The position numbers and the translations under genes were made by a program. From Ralstonia soli (GTDB lineage: Bacteria; Pseudomonadota; Gammaproteobacteria; Burkholderiales; Burkholderiaceae), in NCBI RefSeq assembly GCF_023955655.1, contig NZ_JAMXHT010000004.1:124001-188000 (forward strand): a stretch of DNA of 64,000 nucleotides, written 5' to 3'. The number at the start of each line of letters is the position of its first letter. Positions within the stretch are counted from its first letter, which is position 1. This document shows positions 9,293 to 21,254 of the stretch, piece by piece. The notes under the pieces are model-generated. The model was not told the origin of the DNA, did not search any database, and saw nothing but the letters and a program-made list of their open reading frames with translations.

Positions 9293-9350
9293 GCTCGTCT
9301 TGTGAAGCCGAACATCTGTATCGGATCGCGATGTGCGAGGAGGGCGGCGG

Positions 9351-9356
9351 TACAAT
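9351..9356 (+). promoter_or_regulatory. Candidate -10 element of mnmC
   Basis: TACAAT lies 26 bases before the preferred mnmC start and is followed by a GC-rich discriminator. I see no convincing -35 hexamer at 16-18 bases. Confidence 0.35.
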
Positions 9357-9381
9357 TCGCCGCTTCTTTCTCAGGTGTTTC

Positions 9382-11400
9382 ATGCCACGCGGCCTCGTTC
9401 TCGCCACGCCTCAGCTCACGTCGGACGGCACGCCGTTTTCCGCCCAATACGACGACGTCTATCACAGCACCGAAGGCGGCCTTGCGCAGGCGCAGCACGT
9501 CTTCCTGGGCGGCAACGGGCTGCCCAGCGCATGGCAAGGCAAGGGCGCCTTCACGATCGTCGAGACCGGCTTCGGCCAGGGGCTGAACTTCCTGGCGACG
9601 TGGGCCGCATGGCGCGATGATCCGCAACGTTGCGCACGACTCGACTTCGTCTCCATCGAGAAGCATCCGTTCGATTGCGAAGGCCTGGCCGTCGTGCATC
9701 CGAAAGACGGGGCCCTTGCGCCGCTGGCTGAACTGCTGCGGCAGGCGTGGCCGGTGCCCGTGCCAGGGGTGCATCGTCTCGTTTTCGACGGCGGCAGCGT
9801 CACGCTCACATTGCTCTTCGGCGATGCGATGGAGGTGCTGCCGCAGTTGTCCTGTGCGGCAGACGCGTTTTATCTGGACGGCTTTTCGCCCTCCAAGAAT
9901 CCGGATCTCTGGCAGCCCCGCGTTTTCAAGCAACTCGCGCGCGTTGCCCGTGCCGGGAGCACGCTGGCGACCTATACCGCGGCAGGTTTTGTGCGACGCG
10001 GCTTGCAGGAGGTGGGCTTCGAGACGCGCAAGGCGCCGGGGTTCGGTGCCAAGCGCGACATGACCGTCGCGCAGTTCCCGACGCACTGGCGCACGCGGCG
10101 CGGCCCGGTTCAAGCGCCGGTCTGGAGCGAGCGCCATGCCATCGTGCTAGGCGCTGGGCTGGCCGGGTGTTCCCTTGCGGAACGACTCGCGTCGCGCGGC
10201 TGGCGCATCACGCTCATCGATGCAAACGATGGCCCGGCCCGAGGTACGTCTGCCCACCGGGCAGCGGCCATGCATCCGCATGTCTCCATCGACGACAGCG
10301 TGCTCTCGCGTCTTTCGCGCGCCGGCAACCTGCTCGCACGCCGGCATTGGGATGCGCTCGACCGTGCGGGCTTTGCGACGGGCTTCCAGCGCACTGGCGT
10401 TCTGCAGCTCGCCGAACATGCCGACGATGCCACGTTGCAGCAGCGCATCGTCGAGGCGCTCGGTTATCCCGCCAGCTATATCGATTGGCTCACTGCCGAT
10501 CAGGCTGCCGCGCGCGTCGGTGCAAGCGTGCCGCAGGGCGGCTGGTGGTTTGCACAGGCCGGGTGGGTGGCTCCGCCCGATATTTGCCGCGCCAATCTCG
10601 CTGCAGCAGATGCCGCAATTGACGCGCGCTGGAACACGCACGTGGCATTGCTGCGGCACGAGGCCGATCACTGGCAGGCGCTGGATGCCCAGGGGGAGGT
10701 GATTGCGAGTGCGCCCGTCGTCGTCCTCGCCAACAGCCTGGAAGCGGCACGTCTGGCGCCGTTGACCATGGCGTTGCTCAAGCCGGTGCGAGGTCAACTG
10801 ACGGATGTTCCGATCGCCTGTCTTGAGCCTGGGGTGGCGTGGCCCAGGGCCGTAGTCTGCGGTGATGGCTATCTGCTTCCCGCCGAGCCGGGCGCACAAA
10901 CCGTGCGTACGGGGTCCTCCTTCCAACCGGGCGAGTGCGACCTGGCCGAGCGCGCCGCTGATCACGCGGCCAATCTTCGGCGGCTGGCCGGGTTGCAGCC
11001 CCAGCAATTGGGTGCGCTGGCGCGTCTTGATCCCGCGCAGTTGCGTGGGTATGTCGGCGTGCGCTGTGTGTCCGCCAACCGCCTGCCCCTGATTGGCCCG
11101 CTAGTGGATGAGGCGGCGGCCACGGCCCCCGGTTTTCGGCTGCGCGGGCCGCATGCGCAACTGCCGCGCATGGCCGGGCTGTATGCCGCACTTGCATATG
11201 GTTCGCGTGGCCTCACATGGTCGGTCCTGGGCGCGGAACTGCTGGCTGCGCAGATTGACGGTGGCCCGCTGCCACTGGAGGCGGACTTGGCGGCGGCCCT
11301 GGACCCTGGGCGCTTCGTTCTGCGCGCGTTGCAGCATGGACGCGGACAGGGGGCGAGCGCCGCACTCGCGCACAGCGAGACTGCGGATACGCCGGATTAA
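9382..11400 (+). CDS. mnmC: Bifunctional tRNA 5-methylaminomethyl-2-thiouridine biosynthesis protein MnmC
   Basis: A 672-residue fusion that completes mnm5s2U34 in tRNA. The N-terminal part (about residues 1-245) is the methyltransferase domain with motif [14 protein letters not shown] near 55 and [15 protein letters not shown] near 165. The C-terminal part starts at about residue 252 with the FAD-binding [18 protein letters not shown] and carries the oxidase that removes the carboxymethyl group from cmnm5U. I chose ATG 9382 ([13 protein letters not shown]) because upstream residues are unlike the family and include the -10 region. The length matches the roughly 660-residue E. coli enzyme. 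Confidence 0.93.
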   Translation: MPRGLVLATPQLTSDGTPFSAQYDDVYHSTEGGLAQAQHVFLGGNGLPSAWQGKGAFTIVETGFGQGLNFLATWAAWRDDPQRCARLDFVSIEKHPFDCEGLAVVHPKDGALAPLAELLRQAWPVPVPGVHRLVFDGGSVTLTLLFGDAMEVLPQLSCAADAFYLDGFSPSKNPDLWQPRVFKQLARVARAGSTLATYTAAGFVRRGLQEVGFETRKAPGFGAKRDMTVAQFPTHWRTRRGPVQAPVWSERHAIVLGAGLAGCSLAERLASRGWRITLIDANDGPARGTSAHRAAAMHPHVSIDDSVLSRLSRAGNLLARRHWDALDRAGFATGFQRTGVLQLAEHADDATLQQRIVEALGYPASYIDWLTADQAAARVGASVPQGGWWFAQAGWVAPPDICRANLAAADAAIDARWNTHVALLRHEADHWQALDAQGEVIASAPVVVLANSLEAARLAPLTMALLKPVRGQLTDVPIACLEPGVAWPRAVVCGDGYLLPAEPGAQTVRTGSSFQPGECDLAERAADHAANLRRLAGLQPQQLGALARLDPAQLRGYVGVRCVSANRLPLIGPLVDEAAATAPGFRLRGPHAQLPRMAGLYAALAYGSRGLTWSVLGAELLAAQIDGGPLPLEADLAAALDPGRFVLRALQHGRGQGASAALAHSETADTPD

Positions 11401-11644
11401 CGCGCCGTTTGAAGGGTTTTCCAAGCGTTCTGGCCCAAAAATTCAGGGCCGGGAAGCGTTCCATGCCATAATATGCGTTTTGCGTTTGCCAGCCCGAACG
11501 CGTCCGTTGCGCCGCTGAAGTGTCCCCTGAGCGGCCCACGCGTCGCATCCGCGCAAGCCCGGCAAGACCAAGAACTTTGAACCACGGCTGCTGCTGGCGC
11601 TGCGCCGTTCGACGCAACTTTCATCTGATTCTGGAATTACGACC

Positions 11645-12988
11645 ATGTCGACTATCGAAAACCTCGGCAAGCTTGATCGCAAAGTGACCCTGGCTGTCCC
11701 GAAGGCCGAAGTGGAGCAAGAGAAGCAAAGCCGTCTGGCCCGTCTGTCCAAGACCGTCAAGATGTCGGGCTTCCGTCCGGGCAAGGTCCCGATGAAGATG
11801 GTCGAGAAGCAATACGGCCAACAAGTCGAATTCGAAGTGCGCTACGACAAGGCAGCCCGCCAGTTCTTCGACATCACGAATGAGCAAGGTGTGAAGGTTG
11901 CCGGCCAACCGCGCTTCGAGCTGAAGACCGAAGGCGTGGCGGACGACCAAGTCGCATTCGACGCCACCTTCGAGGTGTATCCGGAAGTCAAGCTGGGCGA
12001 TCTGGCCGGCGCGGAACTGACGCGCACCAAGACCGAGATCACCGACGCTGAAATCGACAAGACCCTCGACATCCTGCGCAAGCAACGTGTGCACTATCAC
12101 ACGCGTGGCGAAGCCGGCGAGCACGGTGATGGCGGCGCGGCTGTCGCGCAAAACGGCGACCGCGTGACTGTTGACTTCGTCGGCACGATCGACGGCGTCG
12201 AATTCGCTGGTGGGAAGGCCGAGGGCTTCACGTTCGTGCTGGGCGAAGGCCGCATGCTGCCCGAGTTCGAGCAAGCCACGCTCGGCCTGAAGCAGGGTGA
12301 ATCGAAGAAATTCCCGCTGGCGTTCCCCGAGGACTATCACGGCAAGGACGTGGCCGGTAAGACGGCTGAGTTCACCGTCACGCTCAAGCAAGTTGAGTGG
12401 GCGCACCTGCCGGAAGTCAACGAAGCCTTCGCACAGTCGCTGGGCATCGCCGACGGCAACCTCGACAAGATGCGCGCCGACATCCGCGAAAACCTCGAGC
12501 GTGAAGTCAAGCGTCGTACGCACGCGCTGCTCAAGGACCAAGTCATGGAAGCGCTGCTGAAGGTGGCAGAGCTGGACGTGCCGAAGTCGCTGGTCGAACA
12601 AGACCAAGAGCGCCTGGTGGAAATGGCCCGTCGTGACCTCGAGGCGCGCGGCATGCCGAACGCCAAGAACATGCCGATCCCGGCCGAGATGTTCACGCAA
12701 CAAGCTGAGCGCCGCGTGAAGCTGGGTCTGGTGCTGGCTGAAGTCGTGAAGGCCAACAACCTGGAAGCCAAGCCGGAACAGATCAAGGCCGAGATCGAAG
12801 AGTTCGCCAAGAGCTACGAAGATCCGAAGGAAGTCATCCGCTGGTACTACGGCGACCAACAGCGCCTGGCTGAAATGGAAGCCTACGTGCTCGAAAACAA
12901 CGTGGTAAATTTTGTGTGCGACAAGGCCAAGGTCACTGACAAGGCTGTGTCGTTCGAAGAGTTGACCGCCACCCCGGCGCAAGGCTGA
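11645..12988 (+). CDS. tig: Trigger factor, ribosome-associated chaperone and peptidyl-prolyl isomerase
   Basis: A 447-residue trigger factor (E. coli 432). The N-terminal ribosome-binding domain contains the signature [12 protein letters not shown] near residues 40-51. A FKBP-type isomerase domain follows ([17 protein letters not shown] near 170, then [15 protein letters not shown]), and the C-terminal helical arms include [12 protein letters not shown] near residue 308. It binds L23 at the exit tunnel and shelters nascent chains. clpP begins 29 bases downstream, so tig-clpP are probably cotranscribed. A CATAAT at 11467-11472 is a possible -10 but lacks a good -35. Confidence 0.97.
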   Translation: MSTIENLGKLDRKVTLAVPKAEVEQEKQSRLARLSKTVKMSGFRPGKVPMKMVEKQYGQQVEFEVRYDKAARQFFDITNEQGVKVAGQPRFELKTEGVADDQVAFDATFEVYPEVKLGDLAGAELTRTKTEITDAEIDKTLDILRKQRVHYHTRGEAGEHGDGGAAVAQNGDRVTVDFVGTIDGVEFAGGKAEGFTFVLGEGRMLPEFEQATLGLKQGESKKFPLAFPEDYHGKDVAGKTAEFTVTLKQVEWAHLPEVNEAFAQSLGIADGNLDKMRADIRENLEREVKRRTHALLKDQVMEALLKVAELDVPKSLVEQDQERLVEMARRDLEARGMPNAKNMPIPAEMFTQQAERRVKLGLVLAEVVKANNLEAKPEQIKAEIEEFAKSYEDPKEVIRWYYGDQQRLAEMEAYVLENNVVNFVCDKAKVTDKAVSFEELTATPAQG

Positions 12989-13017
12989 TTCGATCGATCC
13001 ACGCACCGGAGAACCGC

Positions 13018-13665
13018 ATGATCCGCAATGAACTGATCGACCAACTCGCTCGCACCCAGGCTTCTGCGCTCGAAACGCAAGGGCTTGGACTGGTGCCGAT
13101 GGTGGTCGAGCAGTCGGGCCGCGGCGAACGCGCCTACGACATCTACTCGCGCCTGCTCAAGGAGCGCGTGATCTTCATGGTGGGCGAGGTCAACGACCAG
13201 ACTGCCAACCTCGTGGTGGCACAGCTGCTGTTCCTGGAAAGCGAGAACCCCGACAAGGACATCTCGCTGTACATCAACTCGCCGGGCGGCTCGGTCTCGT
13301 CCGGTCTGGCGATGTACGACACGATGCAGTTCATCAAGCCGGATGTGTCGACGCTGTGCATGGGCATGGCAGCCAGCATGGGCGCGTTCCTGCTGGCCGC
13401 CGGTGCGAAAGGCAAGCGTCTGGCGCTGCCGAACTCGCGGATCATGATCCACCAACCGTTGGGCGGCGCGCGTGGCCAAGCCTCTGACATCGAGATCCAG
13501 GCGCGCGAAATCCTGTACCTGCGCGAGCGCCTGAATACGGTGCTCTCGGAGGCAACCGGCCAGCCGGTCGACAAGATCGCCCGCGACACGGACCGCGACA
13601 ACTTCATGAGCAGCGAACAGGCCAAGGAATACGGTCTGATCGATCAGGTCATCAGCAAGCGGTAA
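13018..13665 (+). CDS. clpP: ATP-dependent Clp protease proteolytic subunit
   Basis: A 215-residue serine peptidase forming the tetradecameric chamber of ClpXP/ClpAP. The catalytic triad aligns as Ser120 (MAASMGAF), His145 ([10 protein letters not shown]) and Asp194 (TDRDNF). The N-terminal stretch before residue 25 is probably the propeptide. It follows tig by 29 bases with GGAGAA as the ribosome binding site, and precedes clpX, its unfoldase partner, which is separated by a terminator. Confidence 0.98.
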   Translation: MIRNELIDQLARTQASALETQGLGLVPMVVEQSGRGERAYDIYSRLLKERVIFMVGEVNDQTANLVVAQLLFLESENPDKDISLYINSPGGSVSSGLAMYDTMQFIKPDVSTLCMGMAASMGAFLLAAGAKGKRLALPNSRIMIHQPLGGARGQASDIEIQAREILYLRERLNTVLSEATGQPVDKIARDTDRDNFMSSEQAKEYGLIDQVISKR

Positions 13666-13739
13666 AACGCGGATGTGCGCGATAGCCGGTGCGCCCTGCG
13701 GCACACTGGTGGGGCGCGCAAAGCATGTCAAGCGGTGTC

Positions 13740-13766
13740 AAAAACGAGGCTTCGCGCCTCGTTTTT
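13740..13766 (+). terminator. Rho-independent terminator after clpP
   Basis: An A-rich left arm with CGAGGC, a TTCGC loop and GCCTCG followed by a T-run form a strong stem. It separates tig-clpP from clpX. Confidence 0.8.
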
Positions 13767-13840
13767 GCTTTGTACAACACCAGCGGATCGTCGCCAGATA
13801 ATTTGGCGTATGATGCTGCCAAGAACTACTGGTAATCGTT

Positions 13841-15115
13841 ATGGCGGACAAGAAAGGCTCGACTGGCGAAAAGCTGCTGTACTGCTCGTTCTGCGGCAAG
13901 AGCCAGCATGAGGTCAAGAAACTGATTGCCGGCCCCTCGGTCTTCATCTGCGATGAATGCATCGACCTGTGCAACGAGATCATCCGGGACGAAGCCGCCA
14001 TCTCCGAAAAGGAGGGTGGTCTGGCCGTCAAGTCCGACCTTCCCACCCCGCATGAGATTCGCCAAAGCCTCGACCAATATGTCATTGGTCAGGAGCAGGC
14101 CAAGAAGATTCTGGCGGTCGCGGTCTACAACCATTACAAGCGCTTGAAGCACCTCGGCAAGAAGGATGATGTCGAGCTGTCCAAGAGCAACATCCTGCTC
14201 ATTGGGCCGACCGGCTCGGGCAAGACGCTGCTTGCCCAAACGCTCGCACGTCTGCTGAATGTGCCGTTCGTCATCGCTGATGCCACCACGCTGACCGAAG
14301 CAGGCTACGTCGGCGAGGATGTCGAAAACATCATCCAGAAGCTGCTGCAGAACTGCAATTACGAAGTGGACAAGGCCCAGCGCGGCATCGTCTACATCGA
14401 TGAAATCGACAAGATTTCGCGCAAGTCTGATAACCCTTCCATCACCCGGGACGTTTCGGGCGAAGGTGTGCAGCAGGCGCTGCTCAAGCTGATCGAAGGC
14501 ACGATGGCATCGGTGCCTCCGCAGGGCGGCCGCAAGCATCCGAACCAGGACTTCCTTCAGGTCGATACCACCAACATCCTGTTCATCTGCGGCGGCGCGT
14601 TCGACGGTCTCGAAAAGATCATCATGCAGCGCTCGGACAAGACCGGCATCGGCTTCGGCGCAGAGGTGCAGAGCAAGGAAGAGCGCGACGTCAGCGAAGT
14701 GCTGCCGCAGGTGGAGCCGGAAGACCTCATCAAGTTCGGTCTGATTCCCGAGCTGATCGGCCGTCTGCCCGTGGTGGCGACGCTGGCCAAGCTCGACGAG
14801 GCTGCGCTGATGGAGATTCTGGTCGAGCCCAAGAACGCGATCGTCAAGCAGTATCAAAAACTGCTGGCAATGGAAGGGGTGGAGCTGGAAATCCGTCCGA
14901 GCGCGCTGACGGCAATCGCCCGCAAGGCGATCAAGCGCAAGACGGGGGCGCGCGGCCTGCGTTCCATCGTTGAGCACGCTTTGATGGATGTGATGTACGA
15001 CCTTCCCAACCACAAGGGTGTGCAGAAGGTGGTGATCGATGAAAGCACGATCGCTGGCGACGGCAAGCCCTTGCTGATTTACGAAGAGCAACCCAAGGTT
15101 GCAGGTTCCAACTGA
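13841..15115 (+). CDS. clpX: ATP-dependent Clp protease ATP-binding subunit ClpX
   Basis: A 424-residue AAA+ unfoldase (E. coli 424). An N-terminal zinc-binding domain has CSFC near residues 14-17 and CDEC near 36-39. The AAA+ module has Walker A GPTGSGKT near residue 122, Walker [10 protein letters not shown] near 183 and the pore loop GYVGEDVE near residue 152. The IGF-type loop for docking to ClpP is expected near residue 268. A TATGAT at 13809-13814 could be its own -10 box, consistent with the terminator after clpP. Confidence 0.98.
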   Translation: MADKKGSTGEKLLYCSFCGKSQHEVKKLIAGPSVFICDECIDLCNEIIRDEAAISEKEGGLAVKSDLPTPHEIRQSLDQYVIGQEQAKKILAVAVYNHYKRLKHLGKKDDVELSKSNILLIGPTGSGKTLLAQTLARLLNVPFVIADATTLTEAGYVGEDVENIIQKLLQNCNYEVDKAQRGIVYIDEIDKISRKSDNPSITRDVSGEGVQQALLKLIEGTMASVPPQGGRKHPNQDFLQVDTTNILFICGGAFDGLEKIIMQRSDKTGIGFGAEVQSKEERDVSEVLPQVEPEDLIKFGLIPELIGRLPVVATLAKLDEAALMEILVEPKNAIVKQYQKLLAMEGVELEIRPSALTAIARKAIKRKTGARGLRSIVEHALMDVMYDLPNHKGVQKVVIDESTIAGDGKPLLIYEEQPKVAGSN

Positions 15116-15160
15116 CGCGAATGCCCGGCCGGGATGCGCCGTATGCGTCCCATGCAGGAA

Positions 15161-15188
15161 GCCGTTCGCTCGCGAGCGGCTTTTTTTG
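15161..15188 (+). terminator. Rho-independent terminator after clpX
   Basis: GCCGTTCGC and GCGAGCGGC pair as a GC-rich stem (one G-T pair) followed by seven T. It lies 46 bases after the clpX stop. Confidence 0.75.
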
Positions 15189-15228
15189 CTTCGGGAAACC
15201 GGGCCGGCATGCGACTTGCAGCAGCGGT

Positions 15229-15256
15229 CTTGTAAAACCGCCGCTGCGCCCAATTT
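15229..15256 (+). promoter_or_regulatory. Candidate sigma-32 (RpoH) promoter of lon
   Basis: CTTGTAA at 15229-15235, a 13-base spacer and CCCAATTT at 15249-15256 match the enterobacterial heat-shock consensus (CTTGAAA, 13-14 bases, CCCCATNT) with few mismatches. Transcription would start about 20 bases before the lon ATG. Lon is a classic heat-shock gene. Confidence 0.6.
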
Positions 15257-15285
15257 AGCCCTTACATGACTTTCTGGGGAAAATA

Positions 15286-17700
<2,415 letters not shown>

Positions 17701-17724
17701 TGCCATGACCTGCTAAGGTTGAAG

Positions 17725-17753
17725 AAGGGCCCGATTCGTTCGGGCCCTTTTTC
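17725..17753 (+). terminator. Rho-independent terminator after lon
   Basis: AAGGGCCCGA and TCGGGCCCTT pair perfectly around TTCGT and run into a T-rich tail, 24 bases after the lon stop. A near-identical stem-loop recurs after the tRNA-Asp gene. Confidence 0.85.
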
Positions 17754-17792
17754 TTTGGCGCTTAGACCACGAGATGTAGACGGTTCTTCGCC

Positions 17793-17821
17793 TTGACACG
17801 TCGATAGGCGACCACTTTAAT
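17793..17821 (+). promoter_or_regulatory. Sigma-70 promoter of hupB
   Basis: A perfect -35 TTGACA at 17793-17798, exactly 17 bases of spacer and -10 TTTAAT at 17816-17821. Predicted start is about 30 bases before the hupB ATG. It may also drive the two downstream tRNA genes. Confidence 0.75.
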
Positions 17822-17859
17822 GAATCCACGCTCAAGCGGGTGTTCGGGGAGGTGGCACG

Positions 17860-18132
17860 ATGAACAAGACAGATCTCATCGACCATGTGGCGGCAGAGAC
17901 TGACATGTCTAAAGCCGCGGCCGGGCGCGCCATCGACGCGCTGATCGGCGGCATCAAAGATGCGTTGTGCGACGGCGGGTCGGTCACGCTGGTTGGTTTC
18001 GGCACGTTTCTGGTCGGCAAGCGTTCTTCGCGCAACGGGCGTAATCCGCGCACGGGTGCAGCCATCACGATCGAAGGTGGAAAGGTCGCGAAATTCAAAC
18101 CTGGCAAAGCGCTGAAAGATGCGCTAAACTAG
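17860..18132 (+). CDS. hupB: DNA-binding protein HU-beta
   Basis: A 90-residue HU-family protein, the standard length. It starts MNKTDLIDHVA, has the hydrophobic core and beta-arm region with the HU signature GFGTFLVGKRSSRNGRNPRTG at about residues 46-66, and ends in the DNA-contacting KFKPGKALKDALN. HU bends and compacts DNA as a dimer. A GGGGAGG ribosome binding site precedes the ATG. lon-hupB adjacency is conserved in many proteobacteria. Confidence 0.97.
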   Translation: MNKTDLIDHVAAETDMSKAAAGRAIDALIGGIKDALCDGGSVTLVGFGTFLVGKRSSRNGRNPRTGAAITIEGGKVAKFKPGKALKDALN

Positions 18133-18209
18133 CGGGCTTTGGTGCTCACGATTCGGGTGACAACGAACCGTAGGCGCCGGACAGTCCGGCTCACGCCGGC
18201 AGTACGAAC

Positions 18210-18285
18210 GGGTGCTTAGCTCAGTTGGTAGAGCAGCGCCCTTACAAGGCGCGGGTCGGGAGTTCGAGCCTCTCAGCACCCACCA
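18210..18285 (+). tRNA. tRNA-Val (anticodon TAC)
   Basis: A 76-base cloverleaf: acceptor GGGTGCT pairs with AGCACCC, D-arm GCTC/GAGC, anticodon stem GCGCC/GGCGC around loop CTTACAA (anticodon TAC), T-arm with GTTCGAG, and an encoded CCA end. Confidence 0.97.
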
Positions 18286-18329
18286 TCGTTCGTATTGCCG
18301 CTCATGCGTCGGGTGGTCCGACCCAATCT

Positions 18330-18406
18330 GGAGCGGTAGTTCAGTCGGTTAGAATACCGGCCTGTCACGCCGGGGGTCGCGGGTTCGAGTCCCGTCCGCT
18401 CCGCCA
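18330..18406 (+). tRNA. tRNA-Asp (anticodon GTC)
   Basis: A 77-base cloverleaf: acceptor GGAGCGG pairs with CCGCTCC, anticodon loop CTGTCAC (GTC), T-loop GGTTCGAGTCC, and encoded CCA. It lies 44 bases after tRNA-Val, so the two are probably processed from one transcript. Confidence 0.97.
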
Positions 18407-18416
18407 GTTTTTGCAT

Positions 18417-18441
18417 AAAGGCCCGATTCGTTCGGGCCTTT
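18417..18441 (+). terminator. Terminator after the tRNA pair
   Basis: AAAGGCCCGA and TCGGGCCTTT pair around TTCGT, 11 bases after tRNA-Asp, followed by a T-rich stretch. The core stem and loop are the same as after lon. Confidence 0.8.
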
Positions 18442-18563
18442 GTCTTTTCTACGGCAGATGCGTTGCAGGTTGTGCCTGAACGCCGCACCGCGATTGTCCG
18501 GAATGTCGGCGGCACCTGCTAGAATCGCCGGATTTTCCATCTTCCATTCACCTCCGGTCCAGC

Positions 18564-20513
18564 ATGCTTGATTTCGTACGTACGCATCGGCGCTTGATGT
18601 TTCTGGTGCTGCTGATTCTGGTGTTCCCGTCGTTCGTGTTTTTTGGCGTGCAAAGCTATTCGAGCTTCATGGACAGCTCGCACGATGCCGCCAAGGTCGA
18701 CGGCAAGGTCATCACTACCACCGAAGTCGACAATCGCGTGCGTGAGCAGACCGAGCGTCTGCGCCAGATGCTCGGCGCCCAATATGATCCGCGCCAGTTC
18801 GAAGGCCCGCAGATGCGCCGCGATGTGCTGGACGGCATCATCCAGCAGCGCGTGCTGGCCAACGAGGTTACGCGCGCGAACCTGAATGTCTCGAACGACA
18901 AGATTCGCGACACCATTCTGCAGATCCCCGCAGTGGCCGCGCTGCGCAAGCCCGATGGCTCGTTCGATCAGGAGGCGTACGTGCGCCTGCTGGCCGCCCA
19001 GAACATGACGCCCGAGCAGTTGGAGGGCAATCTGCGTTATGAACTCGCGCAACAGCAGATTCCGCAATCGATCGTGTCGTCAGCGTTCGTGCCGAAGTCG
19101 CTGGTGGACCATTTGATCCAGGTGCGCGACCAGCAACGTGAGGTGCAGGCGCTGCTGTTCAAGCCGACCGACTACGCAGCCAAGGTCACCGTTGATGACA
19201 AGGCGATCCAGGCCTACTACGACGCGCACCAGCAGGAGTTCTCGGTGCCGGAGCAGGTCAAGGCTGAATACGTCGTGTTCTCGGGCGAAGACATGATGAA
19301 GCAGATTCCACCGGTCACGCCTGAGCAGATCAAGGAGTACTACGACCAGAACGCCGCGCGCTTCAAGACACAGGAAGAACGCCGCGCCGCGCACATCCTG
19401 ATCAAGCTGCCGGACAACGCAAAGCCGGCCGACAAGGAAGCCGCCAAGAAGAAGGCCGAGGAGGTGCTGGCCGAAGTGCGCAAGAATCCCGCGAGCTTTG
19501 CGGAGCTGGCCAAGAAGTACTCGGGCGACCCAGGCTCGGCTGCGCAAGGCGGTGAACTGGGCTTCCTGGGCAAGGGCGCGACCGTGCCGCCGTTCGAGAA
19601 CGCGCTGTTCGCCCTCAAGCAGCCGGGCGACATCAGCGACGTGGTCGAAAGTGATTTCGGTTTCCACATCATCAAGCTGGAAGAAGTGAAGGGCGGCGGC
19701 GTGCAGCCCCTGGAGGCCGTCAAGCCGGAACTCGAGCGCGAAGTGCGCACGCAGCTTGCCAACAAGAAGTATTCCGAACTGGCGGATGCGTTTTCCAACA
19801 CCGTGGAGGATCAGTCCGACAGCCTGAAGCCGGTGGCAGACAAGCTCAAGTTGCAGATCCAGACCGCCGACAGCGTGACTCGCACGCCGAGCCCGGCACA
19901 GTCCGGCAGCCCGATCGGCAACGACAAGGTGCTCAAGGCGCTGTTTGCCGATGACGTGATCAAGAATCACCGCAACACGGCAGCGATCCAAGTCGGCCCG
20001 ACCACGCTGGTGGCGGCGCGTGCGGCGGAGTACCGTCCGGCAACGGTCAAGAAGCTGGCGGATGTGCGTGAACAGGTGAAGGCCAAAGTGATCGCCGAAC
20101 AGTCGGCTGCGCTGGCCAAGAAGGCGGGTGAAGAAAAGCTGGCCGCTGTGAAGCAGAGCAACAGCGCCGACGGCTTCAGCGCTGCGCAGACGGTCTCGCG
20201 CCAGCAGGCGCAAGGCACATCGCCGGCCGCGCTGACGGCCATCCTGCGTGCAGATGCGTCCAAGTTGCCGGCCACCATCGGTGTCGATCTGGGTGCCCAG
20301 GGCTATGCGCTGTATCGCATCAACAAGGTGCTGCCACCGGCCAACACGGACCAAGCGCGCCGTGCCGCCGATGCCCAGCAACTGTCGCAAGCCGCTGGCC
20401 AGGCCGAGTTCAACGCTTATTACGAAGCGCTGAAGGCGCGCTCGAAGGTGAAGATCAACAGCAGTGCGGTCGACACCGGCAAGCCCGCAAACACGGCAGA
20501 CGACGCGTCCTGA
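18564..20513 (+). CDS. ppiD: Periplasmic peptidyl-prolyl isomerase / chaperone PpiD
   Basis: A 649-residue SurA-N/parvulin protein (E. coli PpiD 623) anchored by one N-terminal helix (about residues 11-29, LMFLVLLILVFPSFVFFGV) with the bulk in the periplasm at the Sec translocon. A SurA-like chaperone region spans about residues 35-180. The parvulin domain lies near residues 262-365, with RAAHILIKLP, SGDPGSAAQGGELGFLGKG and DFGFHIIKLE. It helps fold newly exported outer-membrane proteins. A TAGAAT at 18520-18525 is a weak -10 candidate. Confidence 0.95.
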   Translation: MLDFVRTHRRLMFLVLLILVFPSFVFFGVQSYSSFMDSSHDAAKVDGKVITTTEVDNRVREQTERLRQMLGAQYDPRQFEGPQMRRDVLDGIIQQRVLANEVTRANLNVSNDKIRDTILQIPAVAALRKPDGSFDQEAYVRLLAAQNMTPEQLEGNLRYELAQQQIPQSIVSSAFVPKSLVDHLIQVRDQQREVQALLFKPTDYAAKVTVDDKAIQAYYDAHQQEFSVPEQVKAEYVVFSGEDMMKQIPPVTPEQIKEYYDQNAARFKTQEERRAAHILIKLPDNAKPADKEAAKKKAEEVLAEVRKNPASFAELAKKYSGDPGSAAQGGELGFLGKGATVPPFENALFALKQPGDISDVVESDFGFHIIKLEEVKGGGVQPLEAVKPELEREVRTQLANKKYSELADAFSNTVEDQSDSLKPVADKLKLQIQTADSVTRTPSPAQSGSPIGNDKVLKALFADDVIKNHRNTAAIQVGPTTLVAARAAEYRPATVKKLADVREQVKAKVIAEQSAALAKKAGEEKLAAVKQSNSADGFSAAQTVSRQQAQGTSPAALTAILRADASKLPATIGVDLGAQGYALYRINKVLPPANTDQARRAADAQQLSQAAGQAEFNAYYEALKARSKVKINSSAVDTGKPANTADDAS

Positions 20514-20530
20514 TAGATCGCAAGCCGATG

Positions 20531-20561
20531 AAAAAGCCCCCTTTGGAAGGGGGCTTTTTTT
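20531..20561. terminator. Bidirectional rho-independent terminator between ppiD and the esterase
   Basis: A-run plus GCCCCC and GGGGGC plus T-run form a strong symmetrical hairpin between the convergent ppiD and esterase genes, so it can serve both strands. Confidence 0.85.
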
Positions 20562-20570
20562 ATGTCGGCA

Positions 20571-21254
20571 TCAGCGCTTGAGCAGGGGCTCCAACTTGGG
20601 CCAGACGTTGTCGAGGATCGTCGGCTGGGCTTGCGCAATCGGGTGGATGCGGTCTTCCTGGAACCAGTCCGGATGCTGCACCACGCCGTCGAGCAGGAAC
20701 GGCACCAGAGGCAACTTGTATTGCTGCGCTAGCTTGCCGAACATGGCGAAGAAGCGCTCGCCGTAATCGGGCCCATAGTTGGGGGGGATGCGCATGCCGA
20801 CCAGCAGCACCTTGGCGCCCGTAGCCTGCGAAGCTTCGATCATCGCTTTGAGATTGGCCTCGCTGGAAGCGAGAGACAGGCCGCGCAACGCATCGTTGGC
20901 GCCCAGTTCCAGGACGACGATCGCCGGCTTCTCGCGCGTCAGCACCGCGGGCAGGCGGGAGCGGCCGCCTGCCGTCGTGTCGCCGCTGATGCTTGCATTG
21001 GCAACGCTATAATCGACCTTCCGCTCCTTGAGGCGCTTGTCGAGCAGTGCGACCCAGCCGGTGCCCTGGGCAAGGCCGTATCCCGCCGAAAGGCTGTCGC
21101 CCAGTACCACCACGCGGCGCGATGCCGGTGCGTCCTGTGCTGCAGACGTCTGTGCGATCGGCGCCATGCCGAGCACCACGCAGCCGATTGCTGCCACCAG
21201 CGTGCGCCGGAGAACCACCACGCCGCGCCCCTTACCACCTACCTGTCCAATCAT
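20571..21254 (-). CDS. tesA: SGNH/GDSL-family esterase, TesA-type multifunctional acyl-CoA thioesterase/lysophospholipase
   Basis: A 227-residue secreted hydrolase. After a signal peptide (LRRTLVAAIGCVVLGMAPIAQTSAAQ) it shows SGNH block I VVLGDSLSAGYG, block III ELGANDALRGL and block V DRIHPIAQAQ, giving Ser, Asp and His of the triad. E. coli TesA is periplasmic and has the same size. The ATG at 21254 overlaps the start of the divergent ATPase. A GTG at 21219, preceded by AAGGGG with 6-base spacing, is a strong alternative that still keeps the signal peptide. The tesA/ybbA head-to-head order matches E. coli. Confidence 0.88.
   Translation of the reverse strand: MIGQVGGKGRGVVVLRRTLVAAIGCVVLGMAPIAQTSAAQDAPASRRVVVLGDSLSAGYGLAQGTGWVALLDKRLKERKVDYSVANASISGDTTAGGRSRLPAVLTREKPAIVVLELGANDALRGLSLASSEANLKAMIEASQATGAKVLLVGMRIPPNYGPDYGERFFAMFGKLAQQYKLPLVPFLLDGVVQHPDWFQEDRIHPIAQAQPTILDNVWPKLEPLLKR

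Noticed and set aside
9041-9355. Minus-strand 104-codon ORF overlapping the small membrane ORF
   Set aside because: Arg/Ser-rich shadow frame without features; the plus-strand frame has a coherent TM layout.
18176-18190. GCCGGAC-A-GTCCGGC palindrome before tRNA-Val
   Set aside because: Most likely a processing hairpin in the tRNA precursor; a one-base loop and no T-run argue against a terminator.
21008-21013. TATAAT inside the esterase gene as a definite ybbA promoter
   Set aside because: No -35 at 16-18 bases and it lies 240 bases from the ybbA start; kept only as a possibility within a finding.
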